Of a stretch of DNA of 64,000 nt, positions 25,662 to 34,357 are shown piece after piece. This DNA is from an uncultured Porphyromonas sp. (GTDB lineage Bacteria > Bacteroidota > Bacteroidia > Bacteroidales > Porphyromonadaceae): positions 142,100-206,099 of the forward strand of contig NZ_CALHVI010000056.1 in NCBI RefSeq assembly GCF_938039215.1. Reading direction: 5' to 3'. The stretch's first letter is position 1. Each line of letters begins with the position of its first letter. The position numbers and the translations under genes were made by a program. The notes beneath the pieces were generated by a model. That model was not told the origin of the DNA and made no database searches. It saw only the letters and a program-made list of their open reading frames with translations.

Positions 25662-25706
25662 GAAAAGGAAGAGGAGCTAGGCAAACTGAATTGCCTTGCT
25701 CCTCTT
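25662..25706 (-). terminator. terminator of the fucosidase-cutC-transglutaminase operon
   Basis: Stem AAGAGGAGC (25669-25677) with GCTCCTCTT (25698-25706) and GGCAA (25680-25684) with TTGCC (25691-25695), loop ACTGAA; T-rich on the minus strand beyond it. Same core as 23209-23244. Confidence 0.85.
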
Positions 25707-25736
25707 CTCTTAGTCAGTCCAGTAGCTTTTGATAGC

Positions 25737-28457
25737 CTAGGGAGCGGTACACGTCTGCGTTGGTGCGGTGCACTGCTCCTTCTCAAGCGCAGTGATCACC
25801 TGATGTAGCTGACGACCGAGACCGATAGTGTACCCTTGGGAGTAGAAGACTACACGATTGAAGGTATCAGCGATGATGAAGACAGGGAGATTGCCTGCAC
25901 GGAGCTTGAGCGAAGAGACAAGTTCGCTGAGGATCTTACCCGATTCATCACGACCGAAGACCGTCTTCGTAGGCAGCCCTACGAAGTCCTCGGGGCGATA
26001 GCGGCTCTGGCTCGTCTTATCCTTGAAGAGCAGGACAAGGCTACGATCCCAATGGTCGAAGGTCTCCCGCTCTGCGATGATATCCTTCAGAGCATGGTTC
26101 GTAGGCTCTTCGCCTGCACCAAGCACCCCGAGGATGTAGTAGCCACGCCCCGTAGTGGTGAGGACAGATTGCTCCTTCTCCTCGGGTGCGACGAACTGCT
26201 CTGCCTTAGTCAGGTCCTTCGCTTCACCAAGGTAAGCAAAGCGGTTCTCTGCATCGAAGCTACCGAGGACAGCTACAGCCGTCGTATCACGACGCATGAC
26301 CAGCTCTTCGTCCGTCGTCTTACCTGAGCGGATATCGAAGGAGCGCATATTCACCAGCACACTACCACTGGCTAGACGCGAACCCGTGACAAGCATATAG
26401 TGTCCAGCGTCCATAGGTGCTCCGTCCTTGAAGGTCTTCGCCCATGAGGTACCTTGCTCCAGTCCATTATCCCCTTCGTCATAGGAGAGCTTCTGAAGCT
26501 GACCCTTCTTGTCGAACTTAGAGATAGTGAACTGATAGTAGTACTTAGGATTGTCGATGATACCATTGTCCTGATAACTTAGGCGAAGCGTACCCTGTGG
26601 AGCTGCAGCTGCGGGACGAGCTACATCAAGGAGAATATCCTGCCAGCGACCATCAAGATAAGCCTGCACCTTGCCCGTGACCCCATCGATACGAGCGGGC
26701 CAGCCCATAGCACGAGCCATCGAGACGAAGAAGATGCCACGTGAGTAGCTATCTGCCTTGCGTGCCTTCCACACACCGATGGGCTCAATGGGATAATCCA
26801 GCGGATTATAGTCCTTATCGAGGCTGATCTCCTTCTGACACCACTGACGAAGGGCTTCGAGTGAGGACTTGAAGCTACGCTGAAGGTCAGCGGGGACAGC
26901 CTCACGGAAATACTTCTTGTAGGGGACGAGGGGTTCGTTAGCTACACGAGGATTGAAGATATAGCGCATCGATAGCTCCTTATCCGAAGCGAACTGGGGC
27001 AGGGGCTCCGTATTGTCTAGATGATCACGGAGTACCTCTAGGGGCACATCACGGAGGTCCTTAGCAGAGATCGCACGGAGGAGAGACTTAGCAGCCTCCT
27101 GATCCTTGGACTCTTCGACGAAGGTACGGACGGCCTTCCAGTTGCCTCGTGCATCAAGATTCTCGAACTGCTTGTCGAGGAAGGTAGCCACGTAGCGCCC
27201 ACGGATAGAGTCTTCGAGAGCCATACGGCGGTTATTCTCTGCACGCTGAGCATCGGTGACCTCGGGATACTTAGCATCCTCACGGGGAGGAGTGATGAGG
27301 AGGTCTTCGTTGATCTTGTCCGTCGGACGGTACTTCAGCTGAAGGCGTACCTTCTTATCCTTGCCAAAAGTCACCTTCTGGAAGCCAAAGCGATAAGCAC
27401 CCTTAGCATCGGGCTTACTCGCATAGACGAGCATATCCCCCTGACCTGCGGTGAGGAAGGTACTGCCCTTAGAGTCGGTGGTCTTGGTCGCTACGGTATA
27501 GAATTCTCCATAGTTGTAGACCTTGAACTCGACAGGGACACCGACCAGAGGACGACCCGAAGCATCGACGACAGACACATCTACTCGACCCGTATGGGCG
27601 TAGTTGTCGATCACATTGATCTCCGTATAGGTAGGAGTACGATCGATGATCTCCTCGGGTCCATCATAGCGACCAAAGGCCTTCGTATGTACGAGCATCG
27701 CACGGGACACGGGGGCATTGAACCAAGCCAGATTGAGCACAGGCTCAGGCTCACAAGCTCCGAGGAATGCCCACTTACCATTGATCCAAGCTTCTACCCA
27801 AGCGTGATTGTCATCCGTATGAGCCCAGCGAGGAGTATAGACCTGACGGGCAGGGATGCCGACAGCACGGAGGGCAGCGACTAGGAGCGTAGACTCTTCG
27901 CCACAACGACCGTAAGCTGTACGCAGGGTAGCTAGAGGTGAAGAGGTACGGGAGTCACTTGGGGTATAGACCACGTGCTCGTGGCACCAGTGATTGACCT
28001 CGAGGACTGCTTGCTCAAGGGAGAGTCCCTTGACACGATCCTTCAGCGCATTGTAGAGGAAGGGGCGAGAAGCATCCAGCGCCTCATTATTGACACGGAT
28101 CGGGAGGACGAAGTGGCGCCACTCACGATCGGGGACGATCTTACCCCAAGGCAGCTCTTGGCGAGCCTTCAAGGAGCTACGGACATTCTCTAGGAAGTAG
28201 GCTCCATCCCGATCAATGAGGTCATTGGTCGGCATGTAGGTATAGAGGAACGTCAGTGCATCACGCTCCTCGGCAGAGAGGGAGGAGTCGAAGATACGGA
28301 AGAGATCTCCCCGAGGGAAGGCCTTCTTCTTACGGAGGAAGTCTTGCTGAAGCTGGCTCTCGTGGATGGTCGTCTTAGCCACCTTGTGCTGAGCATAAGA
28401 GGCTGTCAGCGTCCCCGATGAGAGCGCTAGAGCCAGCGTGAGGATACGTAAAGTCAT
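25737..28457 (-). CDS. exported transglutaminase-like protein with C-terminal thioredoxin-like domain
   Basis: A 906-residue protein with a signal peptide (ends near SYAQ, residue 23). The transglutaminase-core has the catalytic Cys in TAYGRCGEESTLL (C185) and His in DDNHAWVEAW (H218), followed by the family-typical LGACEPEPVLNLAWFN. Next come an Ig-like/carboxypeptidase-regulatory region (~265-355), a second transglutaminase-type segment without clear catalytic Cys (~520-640), and a C-terminal thioredoxin-like part (LPVFIIADTFNRVVFYSQG) with no CxxC. Such proteins are common in Bacteroidetes; substrate unknown. It is last in the unit with fucosidase and cutC. Confidence 0.85.
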   Translation of the reverse strand: MTLRILTLALALSSGTLTASYAQHKVAKTTIHESQLQQDFLRKKKAFPRGDLFRIFDSSLSAEERDALTFLYTYMPTNDLIDRDGAYFLENVRSSLKARQELPWGKIVPDREWRHFVLPIRVNNEALDASRPFLYNALKDRVKGLSLEQAVLEVNHWCHEHVVYTPSDSRTSSPLATLRTAYGRCGEESTLLVAALRAVGIPARQVYTPRWAHTDDNHAWVEAWINGKWAFLGACEPEPVLNLAWFNAPVSRAMLVHTKAFGRYDGPEEIIDRTPTYTEINVIDNYAHTGRVDVSVVDASGRPLVGVPVEFKVYNYGEFYTVATKTTDSKGSTFLTAGQGDMLVYASKPDAKGAYRFGFQKVTFGKDKKVRLQLKYRPTDKINEDLLITPPREDAKYPEVTDAQRAENNRRMALEDSIRGRYVATFLDKQFENLDARGNWKAVRTFVEESKDQEAAKSLLRAISAKDLRDVPLEVLRDHLDNTEPLPQFASDKELSMRYIFNPRVANEPLVPYKKYFREAVPADLQRSFKSSLEALRQWCQKEISLDKDYNPLDYPIEPIGVWKARKADSYSRGIFFVSMARAMGWPARIDGVTGKVQAYLDGRWQDILLDVARPAAAAPQGTLRLSYQDNGIIDNPKYYYQFTISKFDKKGQLQKLSYDEGDNGLEQGTSWAKTFKDGAPMDAGHYMLVTGSRLASGSVLVNMRSFDIRSGKTTDEELVMRRDTTAVAVLGSFDAENRFAYLGEAKDLTKAEQFVAPEEKEQSVLTTTGRGYYILGVLGAGEEPTNHALKDIIAERETFDHWDRSLVLLFKDKTSQSRYRPEDFVGLPTKTVFGRDESGKILSELVSSLKLRAGNLPVFIIADTFNRVVFYSQGYTIGLGRQLHQVITALEKEQCTAPTQTCTAP

Positions 28458-28473
28458 AGGATGTATAGTGTTG

Positions 28474-29229
28474 TTAGTGTTCGTCTAAGGAAGCTAGTGC
28501 TTCAAGGGCTCCAGAGATCTTGATAGGATCTGTGAAAAGGTAGGCATATTCGTCGATGGTCACCGTCCCGCCCATGGAGACCCCTTCATGACGGTAGCGC
28601 ATGGGGCTGGGCTCGGGTACTCGGCCTGTGAAGTGGAATTCCTTCGCTCCAGTGATACGGGCAAGCTCAGCGATATTCTCGGGGGTCACACCTGCTCCAG
28701 GCATGATGATGATCCTATCTCCTGCCTGCTTGACCAGCTGAGCGATGACCTCTGCCCCTTCAAGCGCCGTAGCCTTGCCCCCAGAGGTAAGGACACGGGC
28801 ACAGCCCGCCTTGATGATATCCTCAAGAGCTGCCGAAGGATCACGGCACACATCGATAGCTCTATGGAAAGTCACGGGGAGATCTCCCGAAGCCTCGACG
28901 AAGCGACGAAGGAGGGGCTTATCTACCTCACCGTCGGGAGTCAGACAGCCGACTACGATACCATCGACACCGAGCTGACGAGCCATCTTGATGTCCTCAA
29001 GCATGGCTTCAACCTCAATAGGTGTGTAGAGGAAGTCCCCTGCTCGGGGGCGGATGATCACATTGAGCTTGATATCGACAGCACGGCGTGCAGCGACGAT
29101 CTCTCCGTATGAGGGGGTGGTACCTCCCTCGGGTAGTCCTGCGCAGAGCTCTATACGATAAGCCCCGCCGAGCTGAGCTCGACGGGCGCTTTCGGCACTA
29201 CCTGCACAGTTCTCTATGCGGTATTCCAT
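28474..29229 (-). CDS. cutC: CutC family protein (copper homeostasis)
   Basis: A 251-residue TIM-barrel protein. The N-terminus RIENCAGSAESARRAQLGGAYRIELCAGLPEGGTTPSYG and the segments INVIIRPRAGDFLY-like (LNVIIRPRAGDFLYT), VTFHRAID and IIIMPGAGVTPENI identify CutC. The family was linked to copper tolerance genetically, but its biochemical role is not established. It starts 6 bp after the fucosidase stop and ends 16 bp before the transglutaminase ATG, so all three are co-transcribed. Confidence 0.93.
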   Translation of the reverse strand: MEYRIENCAGSAESARRAQLGGAYRIELCAGLPEGGTTPSYGEIVAARRAVDIKLNVIIRPRAGDFLYTPIEVEAMLEDIKMARQLGVDGIVVGCLTPDGEVDKPLLRRFVEASGDLPVTFHRAIDVCRDPSAALEDIIKAGCARVLTSGGKATALEGAEVIAQLVKQAGDRIIIMPGAGVTPENIAELARITGAKEFHFTGRVPEPSPMRYRHEGVSMGGTVTIDEYAYLFTDPIKISGALEALASLDEH

Positions 29230-29235
29230 AGGTGA

Positions 29236-30567
29236 TTACTTGAGCGTTACTTCGACGATGTAGTCAATAGCGTTGGCTTCCGAAGGAGCCTTATCGAAGG
29301 TCAGTGTCAGGCCTGCCTTGGTCTGGTGGAAGGGGATCGACTTACGAGACTCGAAGGCTACGACACTCTTGACCTTCTGTGTAAGCGGCAGGGAGAGCAT
29401 GCGGCTCTTCCAAGAGAGGATGTGCAGGTAGAGCGTCTTGCCCTTCTGCGTCGTGACACCCCATTCCTGAGGAGGGATGCACCCTTCGCGTACCCCATCC
29501 TTGACCGTCACCCTGTTGGTCTTCATCCAGCGACCGATCTTCTCAAGGCGATCAATAGCTGTAGCAGGGAGGACACCCGAAGCCTCAGGGCCGATATTCA
29601 AGAGCAGGTTGGCATTGCGCCCTGCTGTCTCGACGAGCAGACGGATGAGGGTCGTATCGGACTTATAGTTCTGGTCAATGATCTTGTAGCCCCACATGCC
29701 GTTCATCGTCTGGCAAGTCTCGATGGGGAGCTTACTGATCGACTGCCCCGAGAGACCTGCGGTATTAGCACCAGGCACGTCGCGCTCGAACATCTGGAAG
29801 TCTTCACCCTCATGCACTTCGCCGTGGTGATTGTTCCCGATGAGGCAAGCAGGATTCAGGGCATGAATGCCTGCATACATCTTGTCATAGTGCCAGTCGA
29901 AGCCAGGATTCTCATCCTGGTCCCATTCGCCATCGAACCAGATAGCCTCAGCACCATAGTCCTGGACGAGTTCCTTGAGCTGAGCATTCATGAAGGCATC
30001 ATAGGTCTTCCACTCGCCATGCGTAGTACGCCCTGTGCCACGGCCCGTACGTCCGATGGGATAGTAGTCATCACGCGTCCAGTCGAGGAGCGAATAGTAG
30101 ATATGGAAACCTAAGCCCTGCTTGCGACATTCGTCACGGAGCTCGGCGAGGATATCACGCTTGAAGGGTGTAGCCTTCACGATATTGTAGTCACTATGCT
30201 TGGTGTCCCAGAGAGAGAAACCCTCGTGGTGACGGGAAGTGATCGTCAGATAGCCTGCACCCGAAGCCTTGATCGCTGATACCCACTTGGCCGCATCAAA
30301 CTCTGCAGGATAGAAGGCAGCTGCAGATTTAGCATACTCTGCGTGGTTCAGGTTGGCATTGGTCATATACCATTCGCCCTGAGCGAACATGCTATAGAGC
30401 CCCCAGTGCAGGAAGATCCCGAAGCCACGATCACGGAAGGTCTTCCGAGCTTCTAGATTTTCTTTGGTTGGCTGGTAGCCAGGCTGAGCATGAGAGAGAA
30501 GAGGAGTAGATACGGCTAGGCCGAAGGCCAGAGCGGCCATCCGAGTAGTAGTTAGTACACTTTTCAT
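29236..30567 (-). CDS. alpha-L-fucosidase, GH29
   Basis: A 443-residue glycoside hydrolase with a signal peptide (MKSVLTTTRMAALAFGLA, cleavage near SHAQ). GH29 features: FGIFLHWGLYSMF near the N-terminus, YLTITSRHHEGFSLWDTKHS, and AIWFDGEWDQDE with the nucleophile Asp. It removes alpha-linked fucose from glycans, probably host mucins or glycoproteins, in the periplasm or at the surface. The ATG at 30567 is chosen over the frame opening at 30612, which lacks a signal peptide start and begins inside the -7 region. It leads the three-gene unit. Confidence 0.93.
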   Translation of the reverse strand: MKSVLTTTRMAALAFGLAVSTPLLSHAQPGYQPTKENLEARKTFRDRGFGIFLHWGLYSMFAQGEWYMTNANLNHAEYAKSAAAFYPAEFDAAKWVSAIKASGAGYLTITSRHHEGFSLWDTKHSDYNIVKATPFKRDILAELRDECRKQGLGFHIYYSLLDWTRDDYYPIGRTGRGTGRTTHGEWKTYDAFMNAQLKELVQDYGAEAIWFDGEWDQDENPGFDWHYDKMYAGIHALNPACLIGNNHHGEVHEGEDFQMFERDVPGANTAGLSGQSISKLPIETCQTMNGMWGYKIIDQNYKSDTTLIRLLVETAGRNANLLLNIGPEASGVLPATAIDRLEKIGRWMKTNRVTVKDGVREGCIPPQEWGVTTQKGKTLYLHILSWKSRMLSLPLTQKVKSVVAFESRKSIPFHQTKAGLTLTFDKAPSEANAIDYIVEVTLK

Positions 30568-30609
30568 TGTGGTGATGTTTGGCCCTCTCTTGAGGTTGAT
30601 TACACGGCT

Positions 30610-30617
30610 CAAAGATA
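30610..30617 (-). promoter_or_regulatory. fucosidase unit promoter, -7 element
   Basis: TATCTTTG on the minus strand, 43 bp before the ATG at 30567. Confidence 0.78.
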
Positions 30618-30732
30618 GTCAATTATTGAGGAGAAACCTTAAAAAATTAAGATAGCACACTCCGTCTTCTGTTAGGGTATTCTAGAGAAAGATCTTAGCT
30701 GAAAAAAGAAAGTACTCAAGGGGGTAAAAAAC

Positions 30733-30841
30733 CACCCTACGGTAGGTCACTCCGAAAACCTATAGTGGGTCGTCCTTGCGACCTACTGTGGGTCGCTCCG
30801 ACGACCTACCGTAGGTCGTTTTGGCGACCCACTATAGGTAT
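30733..30841. repeat. palindromic 23-bp array C (5 units)
   Basis: Units start at 30733, 30756, 30779, 30802 and 30825: CACCCTACGGTAGGTCA, AAACCTATAGTGGGTCG, CGACCTACTGTGGGTCG, CGACCTACCGTAGGTCG, CGACCCACTATAGGTAT. Spacers: CTCCGA, TCCTTG, CTCCGA, TTTTGG. An A-run precedes it. Units 2 and 5 share the variant core TATAG/CTATA in opposite orientation, so unit 5 is essentially the reverse complement of unit 2. It is between two genes that diverge. Confidence 0.93.
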
Positions 30842-30989
30842 CAGATCGAGCCTTCCTAGAACTAGGGTATTGAGGTAGTCAAAGACAGGGGGGAAGTCTA
30901 CAGAAGAAGTGCTAAATTTAGCCTTCAAGAAGGGAGGGATAATATTCATCCCCGTCCCGAACGTTTTACCGATAAATAAAGCACAGTAT

Positions 30990-31694
30990 ATGAACAAAAA
31001 GATTGGACTACTGAGCCTAGTTCTTCTCCTCGGCTTGCCCTCTTGCGAGATAGCTCGCATCAGCGAGGAGTTTGGACGCTCAAGCAATTCCATTGCCCGC
31101 ATCGAGCGAGGGATGAACCAAAGGCAGGTACAAGAGCTCCTTGGGCGACCCGACTTCCGGAGCTTCTCCGAAGATGGTACCGAAGAATGGGAATATCGCC
31201 AGACCTACGGCTCTCTTGGAGGGATGGTTGTCCTAGTCACCTTCTCCCCATCGGGAAGAGTGATCCGACTCAACACCTATGACAATGAAAGGTATAGACG
31301 CTCCAGAAACGACTACCCTAGCTACCCGAATTATCCGAATTACCCGAACTATCCCAACTACCCTAGAGATCGGGGAGACTATCCCTATGACAACCGTCAG
31401 AGTGAGCGGGAGAATGAGGAATGGTTCAAGGATGTACTGAACTCGGCACGTCGTAAGCCCTTCGATGATGATCGGGTCAAATATATCCAAGATGTCGCTC
31501 GAGACTACCGCTTCACGACCAAGCAGACCATCCGTCTACTGAACCTCTTTACTTGGGACAAAGAGAAGCTCAAGGTACTCTCCCATATAGCTCCTCGTCT
31601 GAGAGATCCATACAATGCTTACCAGATCATAGACAGCTTCACCTTCCTCGATGCTAAGGAGCAGGCTCGTCGTATGCTCGGGCTCTCTCGCTAA
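30990..31694 (+). CDS. BamE-like/DUF4476 lipoprotein, single DUF4476 domain
   Basis: A 234-residue lipoprotein (signal ending LLGLPSC, Cys ~19). Residues ~33-85 have the SmpA/OmlA (BamE) pattern IARIERGMNQRQVQELLGRP followed by EEWEYR; a YPNYPNYPNY repeat of YPN units and a charged linker follow; residues ~145-232 are a DUF4476 domain (FTTKQTIRLLNLFTWDKEKL, RLRDPYNAYQIIDSFTFLDA). The ATG at 30990 is preferred to an upstream frame because it begins the signal peptide. Paralogous to and 47 bp ahead of the next gene. Probably outer-membrane associated; role unknown. Confidence 0.85.
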   Translation: MNKKIGLLSLVLLLGLPSCEIARISEEFGRSSNSIARIERGMNQRQVQELLGRPDFRSFSEDGTEEWEYRQTYGSLGGMVVLVTFSPSGRVIRLNTYDNERYRRSRNDYPSYPNYPNYPNYPNYPRDRGDYPYDNRQSERENEEWFKDVLNSARRKPFDDDRVKYIQDVARDYRFTTKQTIRLLNLFTWDKEKLKVLSHIAPRLRDPYNAYQIIDSFTFLDAKEQARRMLGLSR

Positions 31695-31741
31695 GTACTT
31701 AGCTCACTCACCTCACCATCATACATCCCCCTATATCTATT

Positions 31742-33190
31742 ATGAAGATAACGACAGGGCTTGCGGCCTCTATCTGCATCGTCACGCTCGCCTCGTGCGG
31801 GCTGGGCAAGGCACGCCAATCGGTCAGTCAGATCGACCGAGGGATGACCAAAAGCCAAATCGTAGCGATCCTAGGTCAGCCTCGCAATAAGAATGTCCAA
31901 GAGAATAACCGAGAAGTATGGGAATATCGATTCCAAGACCAGCTCTCGGAGGCTGTCCTTGCGGTCAATGTGACCTTCGAGGATGGTCGTGTCTCGAAGT
32001 TCGACAGCAAAGAGACAGCCCCCCAGCAGCCAGCTACCATCCCCTACCCTACTCCCTCTACTCCTACGCCTCCACCTCCCGTCGTCATCCCCGATCGAAT
32101 CCCTGAGCAGTACCCCGCTCCTCGCCCTGAGTACTATCCGGGACGTGGCTACCGAGATCGGTATGAGCAGGAGGCCGAAGCTCGTGCTTTCGAGGAGTTC
32201 TATCAGGATGTGCGTAGTCTGATCTACACGAGGGAGCAGATCCAGTTCATCGAAGATGTGGCTCGCCGTAGCTACTTCTCCACGGATCAAGTCGCTCGAC
32301 TCGTCCGTATCTTCTCCACAGACGATCAGCGACTCCATGTGCTACGCATCCTCACCCCCCGCCTCAGAGACAGCTACAATGCTTATCGCCTCATCGAGCT
32401 CTTCGACTTCATGAGCACTAGGGAGGAGGCTCGGCGCATCATCGAGACCTATGCTCCGCCCATGCCTCGCCAATATGATCCTCGCTACGGAGGTACCCTG
32501 CCACAGCAAGAGGACTTCGAGGAATTCATCCGAGGCATCGAACGTCAGACCTTCACCAAGGATAAGCTCCGCTATATCCGTGATGCTGCCCAGCTCAATA
32601 CCTTCACCGTACAGCAGACAAGTCGCCTGCTGAAGCTCTTCACTTGGGACAAGGAGCGTCTCGAAGTCCTCGAAGCCATCGCTCCCCACCTGCGTGATGG
32701 CTACAATGCTTATCGCCTCATTGAACTCTTCGACTTCATGCACGCCAAGGAGCAAGCTCGACGCATCCTCGGCTTCTCTCAGGATCGAGGCTCCTATGGG
32801 CGCTCCTTCTCCCGAGGAGGAGGTAGCATCCAAGAGCAAGTTGGGGAGATCGGTCGACGTATCGATGAGCAGATGAATCAAACAAGGGATCGCATCGGCC
32901 AAATGACCGAGCACTCTACGTGGTTCCAGCCTCTGCTTATCCAGCTACGTACCGAACCTTCTGTCGAAGGTCGCCTCAACCTCCTCCGCACCGAGCTCCG
33001 CTATCATCAGCTAACGACGGACCAAGGCATGCAGCTCTTGCGTACCTATTTCTCTACCGATGAGGATCGTCTCAGTGCCCTAGAGCTCATCGCTCCAAAG
33101 CTCTCCGACCAGTCGGCACGAGGACGCTTCCTTGATCTCTTCACTTACTCCGAAGGGAAAGCACGAGCTAGCTACCTCCTCGGCCTTTAG
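31742..33190 (+). CDS. BamE-like/DUF4476 lipoprotein, three DUF4476 domains
   Basis: A 482-residue paralogue of the preceding gene. Signal ends TLASCG (Cys 19); BamE-like part at ~28-85 (QIDRGMTKSQIVAILGQPR); proline-rich linker ~95-135; then three DUF4476 modules at about 155-240, 258-345 and 395-480, each with the pattern Ser/Thr-turn, F(S/T)WDKERL or STD-D-RL, and LRDxYNAYRLIELFDFM. The third module is more diverged. A hairpin terminator follows at 33216. The pair looks like a gene duplication plus domain gain. Confidence 0.85.
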   Translation: MKITTGLAASICIVTLASCGLGKARQSVSQIDRGMTKSQIVAILGQPRNKNVQENNREVWEYRFQDQLSEAVLAVNVTFEDGRVSKFDSKETAPQQPATIPYPTPSTPTPPPPVVIPDRIPEQYPAPRPEYYPGRGYRDRYEQEAEARAFEEFYQDVRSLIYTREQIQFIEDVARRSYFSTDQVARLVRIFSTDDQRLHVLRILTPRLRDSYNAYRLIELFDFMSTREEARRIIETYAPPMPRQYDPRYGGTLPQQEDFEEFIRGIERQTFTKDKLRYIRDAAQLNTFTVQQTSRLLKLFTWDKERLEVLEAIAPHLRDGYNAYRLIELFDFMHAKEQARRILGFSQDRGSYGRSFSRGGGSIQEQVGEIGRRIDEQMNQTRDRIGQMTEHSTWFQPLLIQLRTEPSVEGRLNLLRTELRYHQLTTDQGMQLLRTYFSTDEDRLSALELIAPKLSDQSARGRFLDLFTYSEGKARASYLLGL

Positions 33191-33215
33191 GCCTTCATCC
33201 TCTTTCTATATACAC

Positions 33216-33254
33216 GACAGCGCCACCTAGGGAGATCCCCTAGGTGGCGCTGTC
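33216..33254. terminator. bidirectional terminator
   Basis: A perfect 17-bp stem (33216-33232 with 33238-33254, GACAGCGCCACCTAGGG) between convergent genes. Confidence 0.8.
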
Positions 33255-33268
33255 ATTGGTATTTTAGA

Positions 33269-33760
33269 CTAAGCGAGATGCTTCTGGAAGGCAAGTCGTG
33301 GTGAACCATCGGAGACGTAGATCGTACCACAGTGCGTGAAGCCATTCCGCTCGAGGAAGCTCAGCATGGTCTGATTTGCCTCGTGGGTATCAATGCGTAG
33401 GTTCGTACAGCGAGCCGATACCCAAGCCAGTACTCGGTCAGCCATACCCTTCACCCGACCATCCGAAGCAAGGCGATGGACTACCCCGTAGGGAGTCTCA
33501 TCTAGCCAAGCTCCTTCGATATGCTGATAGGTGGGCTCTTCCTCCTGAGCGAAGTAGAAAGTCCCTACCAGCCTATCAAGCCCTTCCTCCTCACAGACAT
33601 AGCTATGCCCCGAGGCTATATCCCTGAGGATCTGCTCCTGCGAAGGATAGCCGACAGGCCACTGAGCACTATTTCCTTGACGGATCATGAAGGAGCGAGC
33701 CCCGTCAAGTAAAGCCATGATCCCCGAGAGATCCTCGGGAGTACTGAGACGTATCTGCAT
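33269..33760 (-). CDS. GNAT family N-acetyltransferase
   Basis: A 163-residue acetyltransferase. The start MQIRLSTPEDLSGIMALL is the usual beta1-alpha1, and VKGMADRVLAWVSARCTNLRIDTHEANQTMLSFLERNGFTHCG carries the acetyl-CoA region (weak P-loop) and the conserved NxxMxxxYxKxGF-like C-terminal motif. Substrate unknown. ATG 33760 is preferred over the longer frame opening at 33805, which would put the terminator of the ATPase operon into the protein. Confidence 0.85.
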   Translation of the reverse strand: MQIRLSTPEDLSGIMALLDGARSFMIRQGNSAQWPVGYPSQEQILRDIASGHSYVCEEEGLDRLVGTFYFAQEEEPTYQHIEGAWLDETPYGVVHRLASDGRVKGMADRVLAWVSARCTNLRIDTHEANQTMLSFLERNGFTHCGTIYVSDGSPRLAFQKHLA

Positions 33761-33789
33761 CGAGATAAGAAGATCGCTAGAGATAACAG

Positions 33790-33829
33790 CTAAGGGCCAT
33801 CTCACCTCAAGAGGAGAGACAGCCCTTAG
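33790..33829 (-). terminator. V-ATPase operon terminator
   Basis: Stem CTAAGGGC (33790-33797) with GCCCTTAG (33822-33829), with further pairing inside; the T-run is weak. Confidence 0.55.
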
Positions 33830-33858
33830 ATCTAGTGGATGGATAGGATCCTATACTC

Positions 33859-34317
33859 TTAGAAAGAACCTACGATGAGGATCGTCACCAGGAGAGCAAG
33901 GATAGCATAGAGCTCAGGGAAGACCGCCATGACCATGGTGGTGCTGAAGACATTCTCCCCATTACCAATCGCCTGAATACCATTGGCACAGACCTGAGCC
34001 TGACGGATCGAAGAGTAAGCACCGACGACACCGAGGATGATCCCTGCCCCGAGGATAGCCCAAGCGGCAAAGGTAGTGATGGGACCTGCTGCGATCAGCT
34101 TATCAAGGGCAGCCTTAGCCATGAAGAAGCCAACGAAACCATAGAGCCCCTGTGAGCTTGGCAGAGCTGCCAGACCGATGTACTGCCCGAGGGCATCAGG
34201 GTTCTTCTTCATAGCACCGACGGCAGCATTACCGCAGATCGTCACACCTACGCTACTACCGATACCCGTCAGACCAACCATCAGCACAATGCCGAGGAAA
34301 GACAACATCTCATTCAT
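33859..34317 (-). CDS. V-type ATPase proteolipid subunit K
   Basis: A 152-residue four-helix proteolipid. The first hairpin has ALPSSQGLYGF with L52, S55 and Q56; the second has SSIRQAQ (Q106) and VFPELYAIL (E135). These positions correspond to the sodium-binding set (Leu, Thr, Gln, Gln, Glu) of the Enterococcus hirae K ring, so the rotor probably carries sodium. Last gene of the operon, 40 bp after subunit I. Confidence 0.95.
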   Translation of the reverse strand: MNEMLSFLGIVLMVGLTGIGSSVGVTICGNAAVGAMKKNPDALGQYIGLAALPSSQGLYGFVGFFMAKAALDKLIAAGPITTFAAWAILGAGIILGVVGAYSSIRQAQVCANGIQAIGNGENVFSTTMVMAVFPELYAILALLVTILIVGSF

Positions 34318-34357
34318 AATCTTTACTTGAGTTAAATGGAATTATTTGGTTTGTTTT

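Larger units (their letters stand above)
25159..25736. other. 578-bp gap: long leader of the lipoprotein gene and terminator of the transglutaminase operon
   Basis: It contains a probable promoter (25469-25500) for the lipoprotein gene, a small hairpin GAGACACTAATTGTGTCTC (25389-25407) inside its leader, and the terminator at 25669-25706 on the right. Between 25508 and 25660 there is no convincing gene. Confidence 0.65.
30568..30989. other. divergent intergenic region between the fucosidase unit and the BamE/DUF4476 genes
   Basis: It contains the minus-strand promoter (30610-30617), palindromic array C (30733-30841) and a plus-strand element one mismatch from consensus (TAAATTTA, about 30912-30919) before the first lipoprotein gene. 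I see no gene in it. Confidence 0.7.
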
